A stretch of DNA of 42,367 nt from Bacteroidales bacterium (GTDB lineage Bacteria; Bacteroidota; Bacteroidia; Bacteroidales; Dysgonomonadaceae): positions 1 through 42,367 of the forward strand of contig DUPB01000072.1 in NCBI GenBank assembly GCA_012838585.1, read 5' to 3'. The position numbers and the translations under genes are program-made. Positions within the stretch are counted from its first letter, which is position 1; each line of letters begins with the position of its first letter. Shown here in pieces: positions 36,254-42,367 of this stretch. The notes beneath the pieces were generated by a model that did not search any database, was not told the DNA's origin, and worked only from the letters and a program-made list of their open reading frames with translations.

Positions 36254-37357
36254 ATGAAACATCCTGAGAATGATCCCAAATACGTGGGAATAAGCGTTAA
36301 CAAGGGGGTGGCCCAGCCACCAACTGTGAATCCCTACCTCAAAAGGCGTCCCAAGGGGGTAAAGCGTACGGTGGACGAGTACGTGGAGGGCATCCTGTCG
36401 GGCGACCGGGTGATCCTGAGCCAGGCGGTTACCCTGGTGGAGAGCTCCCTACCGTCGCACTTCGAAAAGGCGCAGGCTATCATCGAGAAGTGCTTGCCGC
36501 ACGCGGGAAACTCCATCCGGGTCGGGATAACAGGCGTGCCGGGCGCGGGGAAAAGTACCTCCATCGATACCTTTGGCATGCACCTCCTGGAAAAAGGACA
36601 TCAGCTGGCGGTGCTGGCCATTGACCCCTCCAGCGAACTATCGAAAGGGAGCATTTTGGGCGACAAAACACGCATGGAGCGGTTATCCAACGAGCCCAAC
36701 GCGTTTATCCGTCCCTCTCCTTCGGCGGGGTCGCTCGGTGGGGTTGCCCGTAAAACCCGGGAGACCATCGTGCTATGCGAGGCGGCCGGGTTTGACTACG
36801 TTTTTGTCGAGACCGTGGGGGTGGGGCAGTCCGAGACGGCGGTTCACTCCATGGTCGATTTTTTCCTCCTGATCCAGTTGGCCGGGACGGGTGATGAGCT
36901 GCAAGGCATCAAGCGGGGTATCATGGAGATGGCTGACGGCATCGTGATCAACAAGGCGGACGGCGACAACATCCCGAAGGCAAAGATGGCCCAACGCCAT
37001 TATAGCAACGCGTTGCACCTCTTCCCGCTGCCCGAATCGGGGTGGAGCCCCGAGGTGCTCACCTACTCCGGTTACTACGGGTTGGGGATAGTAGAGGTGT
37101 GGGATATGGTGCATCGTTACATCGATTTCGTGAAGCAAAACGGTTACTTTACCCGTAAGCGAAAGGAGCAGTCGAAGTACTGGATGTTCGAAACCATTAA
37201 CGAGCGGCTCCGCGGCAGCTTCTACAACGATCCCGAGATAGCCCGGTTGCTCGTTCAACTCGAAGAGGAGGTGCTGCAATCGCGCAAAAGCTCGTTCGTC
37301 GCCGCCCGGGAAGCACTCGACACCTACTTTGCCCGCCACTCGTTTCCTAAAAAATGA
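36254..37357 (+). CDS. meaB: Methylmalonyl-CoA mutase-associated GTPase MeaB
   Basis: A 367-residue G3E-family GTPase that protects and reloads the adenosylcobalamin enzyme methylmalonyl-CoA mutase, used in the succinate-propionate route. The P-loop is GVPGAGKS (94-101). DPSSELSKGSILGDKTRM, RPSPSAGSLGG, ETVGVGQSE and the base-recognition NKAD follow in family order. The ATG at 36254 is preferred to a GTG at 36176, which only adds 26 residues of intergenic DNA. The mutase genes are not in this window. It is followed 34 bases later by the hemerythrin gene. Confidence 0.95.
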   Translation: MKHPENDPKYVGISVNKGVAQPPTVNPYLKRRPKGVKRTVDEYVEGILSGDRVILSQAVTLVESSLPSHFEKAQAIIEKCLPHAGNSIRVGITGVPGAGKSTSIDTFGMHLLEKGHQLAVLAIDPSSELSKGSILGDKTRMERLSNEPNAFIRPSPSAGSLGGVARKTRETIVLCEAAGFDYVFVETVGVGQSETAVHSMVDFFLLIQLAGTGDELQGIKRGIMEMADGIVINKADGDNIPKAKMAQRHYSNALHLFPLPESGWSPEVLTYSGYYGLGIVEVWDMVHRYIDFVKQNGYFTRKRKEQSKYWMFETINERLRGSFYNDPEIARLLVQLEEEVLQSRKSSFVAAREALDTYFARHSFPKK

Positions 37358-37391
37358 TGAACCGGCCCGTCTAAAACGATGTAAGATTACA

Positions 37392-38078
37392 ATGATGAGA
37401 AGACAACTTTTTAACGAGAATAGCCAACTGGCCGACCTGCTGCTGGCCAACATCAAGCTGATGCATATCCTGCCCCGCTTTAAAATCGATGTCGGTGTCG
37501 GCGAAAGTACCGTCAAACAGGTTTGCGAGGAGCGAAACATCTCTATCCCCCTCTTCCTGATGGTATGCAAGGTATACAGCCTCGAAAACTACACCATCAG
37601 CCAAGCGACGGTGGACAGTATCCCTGTCGATCAACTGTTGGGCTACCTGCACAACTCCCACACCGATTACATTGAGAACAGGGTACCAAGCGTTACAAAC
37701 AGTATTATCGACATTACCCGTTCTTCTTACAGCAGCCACTTTAAAGCATTCTTGCAAAAATACAAGGAGGATACTGATAATCATTTCGCGTACGAGGAGG
37801 AGGTGCTGTTCCCTTACATCAACGCCCTGCTGAAGGGTGAGAAGACGGAGCGGTACAATATTAAGGAGTTTCAAGCCAATCACACCAATATACAGGAGAG
37901 CCTGAATGACTTGAAAAACTTGCTGATCAAGTATGCCCCGCGGGAGGTGGATTTCGAGAAAAAGAGAAAGGCGATCTCCGAGCTGTTCCTCTTGGAGGAG
38001 GACCTCAACAAGCATCACGTGATAGAGGATGAGATACTGGTGGCCTTGGTGAGTGCGATTGAAAAAGGATTGAGATGA
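37392..38078 (+). CDS. Hemerythrin-domain protein with a degenerate ScdA-like N-terminus
   Basis: A 228-residue cytoplasmic protein from the ATG at 37392 (MMRRQLFNEN); a TTG at 37329 inside meaB is rejected. Residues about 10-60 look like the ScdA/RIC N-terminal module (IDVGVGESTVKQVCEERNI) but without its usual CCGG. The remaining part is a hemerythrin four-helix bundle with likely di-iron ligands among His87, His90, His116, His131, Glu135, His164, His208/209 and Glu212 (LHNSH, NHFAYEEEVLFPY, NHTNI, HHVIEDEIL). Such proteins bind O2 or NO, or repair iron centres. It overlaps the LuxR-type gene by 4 bases (ATGA), so the two are made together and probably act in one sensing pathway. Confidence 0.88.
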   Translation: MMRRQLFNENSQLADLLLANIKLMHILPRFKIDVGVGESTVKQVCEERNISIPLFLMVCKVYSLENYTISQATVDSIPVDQLLGYLHNSHTDYIENRVPSVTNSIIDITRSSYSSHFKAFLQKYKEDTDNHFAYEEEVLFPYINALLKGEKTERYNIKEFQANHTNIQESLNDLKNLLIKYAPREVDFEKKRKAISELFLLEEDLNKHHVIEDEILVALVSAIEKGLR

Positions 38079-38698
38079 GTGTAAGAGAACAGTATAGCGT
38101 GGCCATCATTGAACCGTCGCGGATTGTTAGCGAGGGACTTAGTGCGATTTTGCACGACAGCGACTTTCGTGTGGTGAGGCAGTTTGAAACTGTTGACGAT
38201 TTTAACCAGTGGGAGGCGGCCTTGCCGGAGGAGAAGCGTGTAGACATCGTGTTGCTTAACCCCGTGCTGCTTGGGACACACCCATCCCAGCCACTGAACG
38301 GTCTCTTTCCCGATGCCTGCTCATCACTTGTGGCCATGCTCTACAGCTACATCCCCCCGGAACTCCTGCTTGAATTTGATGCGACCATTGGTATAGACGA
38401 TGCGCCTACCACCATCATCGAGAAGCTGCGTGACGCTGTGGCCACCGCCGCGAAACGGCTGGATTGCCAGAATATCGACAAGCAGGAGTTAACGAAGCGC
38501 GAAAAGGAGATCTTGGCTTACGTGGTGAAGGGGTTGACCAACAAAGAGATTGGTGAAAAATTGTGTATATCTATCCACACGGTGATCTCACATCGAAAAA
38601 ATATCGTCCATAAAACGGGTATTAAAACTGTTTCGGGACTGTTGATGTACGCGCTTTTCAACGATATCGTTACGGCGGATGAGATACCTCAGGAGTAG
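38075..38698 (+). CDS. LuxR/NarL-type regulator with a pseudo-receiver
   Basis: A 207-residue transcription regulator. Residues about 1-125 look like a response-regulator receiver, but at the phospho-acceptor position it reads LLNPV (Asn62) instead of Asp. The C-terminal LuxR-type helix-turn-helix (139-200) is standard: LTKREKEILAYVVKGLTNKEIGEKL split by the turn, then ISIHTVISHRKNI and TGIKT. The start overlaps the hemerythrin stop. No histidine kinase is nearby, so control through the hemerythrin protein rather than phosphorylation is an attractive inference. Confidence 0.88.
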   Translation: MSVREQYSVAIIEPSRIVSEGLSAILHDSDFRVVRQFETVDDFNQWEAALPEEKRVDIVLLNPVLLGTHPSQPLNGLFPDACSSLVAMLYSYIPPELLLEFDATIGIDDAPTTIIEKLRDAVATAAKRLDCQNIDKQELTKREKEILAYVVKGLTNKEIGEKLCISIHTVISHRKNIVHKTGIKTVSGLLMYALFNDIVTADEIPQE

Positions 38699-38827
38699 GG
38701 CTTTCGGTTAAATCCCCCCCTGTACCTTTTCAAAAAATGGCTTTACCTGAAAAATACCAACAAATAGCGATTGTTTGTTCGCGATAATTGTGCCAACTTC
38801 GCGGTTCGTAAAATAGATTCATTCAAC

Positions 38828-39709
38828 ATGGAAACGATTGCAGTGGCACAAAATCAGGTGCTCATCGCTTTTTTAATCACCCTTTTCGCTGGTCTCTCGA
38901 CCGGCGTGGGCGGGGCCATCGCGTTTTTCGCGAAGCGGACCAACAAGACGTTCCTTTCGGTATCACTGGGGCTCTCTGCCGGCATCATGATTTACGTTTC
39001 TTTCGTGGAACTTTTATCCGACTCGTTTGCCACCTTGAGCGAAATATACGGTGGTATGACGGGCGAGTTTTACGCCATCCTCTCCTTCTTCGGTGGCATT
39101 TTCCTGATAGCGATTATCGACCGGCTGGTACCGGAGCGTGCCAATCCCCACGAGATGCACTCGGTGGAGGAGATCGAATGCATCACTAAGAAGAGGGCTA
39201 AGGTAAAAGAGATGCCGCAGGGAGCCATTAAAGGTACGGAAGATAAGCGGGTAGTCGACCACAAGATGTTGCGTATAGGACTGATTACTGCGTTGGTGAT
39301 AGCGATTCATAATTTTCCCGAGGGTATGGTGACCTTCCTCTCCGGTTTAAAGGATATAAAGATAGCCATCCCTATCGCCATCGCTATCGCCATCCACAAC
39401 ATCCCGGAAGGAATCTCCGTTTCGGTTCCCATTTATTACGCTACAGGCAACAGAAAAAAGGCTTTCTGGTTGTCGCTGCTTTCGGGGTTGTCTGAGCCAC
39501 TGGGTGCTATCGTGGGCTACCTAGTGCTGGCCCCGTTCCTCACGGAGGCGATGTTGGGGGTACTGTTCGGGATGATCGCCGGGATCATGGTCTACATCTC
39601 GTTTGATGAGCTGCTGCCCGCGGCCGAAGAGTACGGGAAGCACCACCACGCCATCTATGGGTTGATAGGCGGGATGGCTGTTATGTCATTAAGTTTGCTC
39701 TTCTTGTAA
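38828..39709 (+). CDS. zupT: ZIP-family metal transporter (ZupT-like)
   Basis: A 293-residue inner-membrane protein from the ATG at 38828 (METIAVAQ). It has eight predicted transmembrane segments with a variable cytoplasmic loop between TM3 and TM4. The metal-site motifs HNFPEG (161-166) in TM4 and HNIPEG (190-195) in TM5 are intact. ZIP/ZupT proteins import zinc and other divalent metals such as iron or manganese. Nothing in the neighbouring DNA looks like a metal-responsive operator. The upstream in-frame ATG at 38771 is rejected as it adds a non-membrane extension. Confidence 0.93.
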   Translation: METIAVAQNQVLIAFLITLFAGLSTGVGGAIAFFAKRTNKTFLSVSLGLSAGIMIYVSFVELLSDSFATLSEIYGGMTGEFYAILSFFGGIFLIAIIDRLVPERANPHEMHSVEEIECITKKRAKVKEMPQGAIKGTEDKRVVDHKMLRIGLITALVIAIHNFPEGMVTFLSGLKDIKIAIPIAIAIAIHNIPEGISVSVPIYYATGNRKKAFWLSLLSGLSEPLGAIVGYLVLAPFLTEAMLGVLFGMIAGIMVYISFDELLPAAEEYGKHHHAIYGLIGGMAVMSLSLLFL

Positions 39710-39749
39710 CTATTCTCTATATAATTCCCCCGATTTTTCGGCAAAATGG

Positions 39750-39779
39750 TTGAAAAAAGGGGTTTTTCATCTATTTTTG
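39750..39779 (+). promoter_or_regulatory. Promoter of the C25-like gene
   Basis: TTG (39750-39752), a 19-base spacer, and TATTTTTG (39772-39779) fit the Bacteroidetes promoter closely. The leader to the ATG at 40004 is about 220 bases, in an otherwise empty 294-base gap. Confidence 0.65.
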
Positions 39780-40003
39780 TTTTTTAAATGTTTCAATGCG
39801 CATTTATCTTCGGCAGGTTGTCTGTGTTCGGGGTTGATAATTTCCTTTTTAAACTGTTTTATGCGCGTTCTGTGTTTTACGGTGCCGTAAGAGAGGGTTG
39901 GGTTTGTTTATACTATCCTATGAGTGTTCTCCTTGCGGGATATGCAAACAGATGGGTCGTCTGAAAAGGTTCCATACACAGAAATATAAAATCAAACAAT
40001 CGA

Positions 40004-42160
40004 ATGAAAATCCGTAAGGTTTTAATCCTGTCGCTGCTTGTCATCCTATTGGGTGGTTCAACTACCGCGGCTAAAAAGGCGGGGAGTTTTGCTATCGTCG
40101 TCGACCAGGAGGTAATGGAGCGCTGCAAGGCTTCCATTGATCAATACGCCGCGTCGGTAGAGGCCGATGGGCTGAAGACGATGGTCATCGTGGATCGGTG
40201 GGGCGTTCCGGATTCCATCCGCGAGGTGTTGCACGGTTTATATCTGACCCAGAACCTCGAGGGTGCTGTATTCGTGGGCGATATTCCCGTGCCGATGATT
40301 AGAAACGGGCAGCACCTCACCACGGCGTTTAAAATGGATCAAGCAAGGGCTTGGAATCGCTCCTCTGTGCCATCCGATCGGTTTTACGACGATTTTGATC
40401 TGCGGTTCGAGTACCTGAAGAGGGACAGCCTCAACACGCTCTATCATTATTACAACCTCTCGCCCGAGGGCGCCCAGTCGGTGCAAAGTGAGATTTACTC
40501 GGCCCGGATCAAGCCGCCCAAACGGGACGGTAAAACGAGGTTCGAGCTGATTGACGACTTCCTGAACAAGGCGGTTCGGGAGAAACAGTCGGCGAGAACC
40601 ATCTCGAACGTCACCTTCTTTGCGGGGCATGGCTACAACTCCGGCTGCCTGGTGGCCCGGCAAGATGAACGAATGGCCCTTACCGGTCAGTTCATGACCC
40701 TGGCCAACGGCAAGGGAATGCTGAACTACATCGACCATAGTCAGGACGATTACGTGAAGTCGAGGCTGATGGCCGAAGTGGGGAGGGAGGAGCTGGATCT
40801 GGCCATCCTGCATCACCACGGGGGACCCGAAACGCAGCTCCTAAACGGGATTCCCAATACCAGTACGGCCAGCATCTGGCTGGAGATGGCCCGAAAGTTT
40901 TTCCGGGGAAAAATCAGGAGTGCAGAAGATTCCATCGCTTCAAAGCAGTACTACATCGATAACTACAATATCCCCGAATCGTGGGTGGCCAACGTGTTCA
41001 ATCCCGAGGTCGTGCTACAGGACAGCCTGTTGGACGCCTCGTTGGATATCCATATTGAGGATCTGAAGGGATACGAGCCGGGAGCCCGGTTCGTTATGTT
41101 GGACGCCTGCTTCAACGGGTCGTTCCACCTGGATGACTACCTCAGCGGGCACTATATCTTCAACCCGGGGCACACGGTGGTGGTGAAAGCCAACTCGGTC
41201 AACTCGCTGCAGGATATATGGCCTCACCAGCTTTTGGGGCTGTTGGATCTCGGGGTGAGCGTTGGTAACTGGGCTAAGGAGCTCTTTACCCTGGAGTCGC
41301 ACCTGATAGGTGACCCCACTTACCGCTACGGTTGTCAGCGTGGCGACCTGAGTGACCTCAACTACACGATAGCACATCGGCGCAACGACGTGAAGCGTTG
41401 GAAAAAGCTGTTGAAAGACGATAACCCCGAGGTGAAGGCGTTGGCGATGAAGGTGCTCTACGCCCACGGGGTATTGTCGCTGGAGGAGCTCTACCATATT
41501 CAGGTAGCTGATCCTGTATCGACCGTGAGGCTGATGGCATTTCACCTGATTCATAAAAAGCCTAACGAGATGGCGGTGCCCTCCATCCTGGCAGGGCTGT
41601 ATGATAGCTACGAGCTGATACGCCGCTTCGCCGCGATAGAGGCGGGCCGTAATCAGTCGCCCCTCCTGTTGGAGGTGGTGATGAAGGGTCGGGTAGCACC
41701 AGCTACTACCAAGCGGGTGGAATTCCAGCTTAGGGAGACGAGCGAGGTGTACCCTCGCCAAGAGGCCCTGCGTGCCTTTGATGCGGCCCTGGAAGGGATA
41801 GAGGGGGTGTGGTACGAGGAGAAAGCCAAGGAGAGGGCCAGGCTGGAGGCCACGCTTGAAAGGAGAGAGAGGGATTTCGAGAACCTGTTCGATCCTGAGG
41901 TGAAGTCGCGTGAGAAGCGTTTAACCATCACGGGGCTTCGCAACTCCAATAACGTGGCTTACCTGGATCACCTGTTTCGTTTTATGAGCGAGTCCAACGA
42001 TACCGGGTTGAAACTATACCTTGCCGAGGCGTTTGGATGGTTTACCCACTCCTGGAAACGGGACGAGATTGTCGCCTTCTGCCGGGCTCGCGCAGCCGTG
42101 GAGAGTGATGAGGCAGTGAGAAATGAATTATCGCGCACCGTGAGGCGGTTAACCGATTAG
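40004..42160 (+). CDS. Gingipain-like (clan CD) cysteine peptidase with HEAT-like C-terminus
   Basis: A 718-residue exported protein with a signal peptide (about 1-23, ending TTAA). The first 445 residues look like a caspase/gingipain fold: VFVGDIPVPMI (about 89-99), FAGHG (206-210), LHHHGGPE (269-276) as a likely catalytic His, MLDACFNG (365-372) with Cys369 as the likely nucleophile, and LIGDPTYRYG (434-443), a hallmark near the end of C25 catalytic domains. Residues about 455-718 are alpha-helical with HEAT-like pairs (DNPEVKALAMKVLYAHG; DPVSTVRLMAFHLI; SYELIRRFAAIEAG). The His-Cys spacing (about 97) is much longer than in gingipains (about 33). No T9SS C-terminal sorting domain is visible. 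Substrate unknown. Confidence 0.75.
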   Translation: MKIRKVLILSLLVILLGGSTTAAKKAGSFAIVVDQEVMERCKASIDQYAASVEADGLKTMVIVDRWGVPDSIREVLHGLYLTQNLEGAVFVGDIPVPMIRNGQHLTTAFKMDQARAWNRSSVPSDRFYDDFDLRFEYLKRDSLNTLYHYYNLSPEGAQSVQSEIYSARIKPPKRDGKTRFELIDDFLNKAVREKQSARTISNVTFFAGHGYNSGCLVARQDERMALTGQFMTLANGKGMLNYIDHSQDDYVKSRLMAEVGREELDLAILHHHGGPETQLLNGIPNTSTASIWLEMARKFFRGKIRSAEDSIASKQYYIDNYNIPESWVANVFNPEVVLQDSLLDASLDIHIEDLKGYEPGARFVMLDACFNGSFHLDDYLSGHYIFNPGHTVVVKANSVNSLQDIWPHQLLGLLDLGVSVGNWAKELFTLESHLIGDPTYRYGCQRGDLSDLNYTIAHRRNDVKRWKKLLKDDNPEVKALAMKVLYAHGVLSLEELYHIQVADPVSTVRLMAFHLIHKKPNEMAVPSILAGLYDSYELIRRFAAIEAGRNQSPLLLEVVMKGRVAPATTKRVEFQLRETSEVYPRQEALRAFDAALEGIEGVWYEEKAKERARLEATLERRERDFENLFDPEVKSREKRLTITGLRNSNNVAYLDHLFRFMSESNDTGLKLYLAEAFGWFTHSWKRDEIVAFCRARAAVESDEAVRNELSRTVRRLTD

Positions 42161-42217
42161 CCGCTTGACCGCTTAACTGCCAAGTCAAGCCTGAAAGCGA
42201 TAAATTTTCTTAGGAGC

Positions 42218-42251
42218 GAGAGCAGAGCTGAACTTGTTCAAGCTTTGCCGA
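42218..42251 (+). repeat. Dispersed hairpin repeat, copy B
   Basis: GAGAGCA (42218-42224), the near-perfect palindrome AGCTGAACTTGTTCAAGCT (42226-42244, one bulge), and TTTGCCGA (42244-42251). It has the same layout as copy A at 28444-28478 and lies after the C25-like gene. Confidence 0.6.
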
Positions 42252-42323
42252 GCGACGACAGAAAAGGCAGTAAGTTGAAACAGTTACATGCGAAAGTTCA
42301 AAAACGAGAAAAACGAGAATAAA

Positions 42324-42367
42324 ATGATGCATATGATGAGAACCGTGTATTTAAAAAGAAGAACGGG
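42324..42367 (+). CDS. Possible start of a gene cut by the window edge
   Basis: Four in-frame ATGs between 42324 and 42338 open a frame (MMHMMRTVYLKRRTG) that reaches the window edge without a stop. No promoter box is visible close by. The 160 bases before it hold the hairpin repeat and no gene. Too short to assign. Confidence 0.2.
   Translation, partial: MMHMMRTVYLKRRT

Noticed and set aside
1-42367. CRISPR array, prophage or insertion sequence
   Set aside because: No regularly spaced repeats, transposase, integrase or phage structural gene was seen on either strand.

Overview
The window reads as chromosomal DNA of a Bacteroidales bacterium, most like the Porphyromonadaceae/Dysgonomonadaceae side (Proteiniphilum or Petrimonas relatives); the family placement is inference. 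The support is a SusC/SusD pair, BACON and BspA-type leucine-rich-repeat proteins, LGGC-type lipoboxes, few Shine-Dalgarno sites, and TAnnTTTG minus-7 boxes upstream of many genes. No plasmid, phage, insertion sequence or CRISPR array is visible.

Layout. 1-2109: a 5' tRNA fragment, an intact tRNA-Ser(UGA), a terminator, and a HipB/HipA-like toxin-antitoxin pair whose promoter box is bracketed by two copies of a palindromic operator-like site. 2119-6027 (minus): a secreted M60-like (mucinase-type) lipoprotein followed by a frameshifted BspA-like leucine-rich-repeat gene. 6277-12392 (plus): the distal half of the division and cell-wall cluster, murG-murC-ftsQ-ftsA-ftsZ, cut off from the ftsW side. 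12472-14018 (minus): two exported proteins of unknown function. 14362-20335 (minus): SusC-SusD-lipoprotein uptake operon with no hydrolase beside it. 20635-28358 (minus): trxB, lolA, ftsK and uvrA, with a 15-bp perfect hairpin in the trxB leader and a 500-base gene-poor stretch between uvrA and ftsK. 28517-29491 (minus): a lytic transglycosylase, divergent from a 1976-residue alpha-2-macroglobulin-like protein (29692-35619, plus) that lacks the thioester motif. 35702-38698 (plus): a DUF1573 protein, MeaB GTPase, a hemerythrin-domain protein and a translationally coupled LuxR-type regulator whose receiver lacks the phospho-acceptor Asp. 38828-42160 (plus): a ZIP metal transporter and an exported gingipain-like (clan CD) cysteine peptidase with a HEAT-like C-terminal half.

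How the parts work together. The core genes serve septation and envelope growth (MurG, MurC, FtsQ, FtsA, FtsZ, FtsK, LolA, the transglycosylase). The accessory genes are mostly envelope or secreted proteins for peptide/glycan capture and protease handling (M60, SusCD, macroglobulin, C25-like). The best candidates for something undescribed are the HEAT-fused C25-like protein, the macroglobulin carrying a SusC-plug-like sequence, the covarying dispersed hairpin repeat, the trxB leader hairpin, and the unexplained DNA downstream of uvrA.
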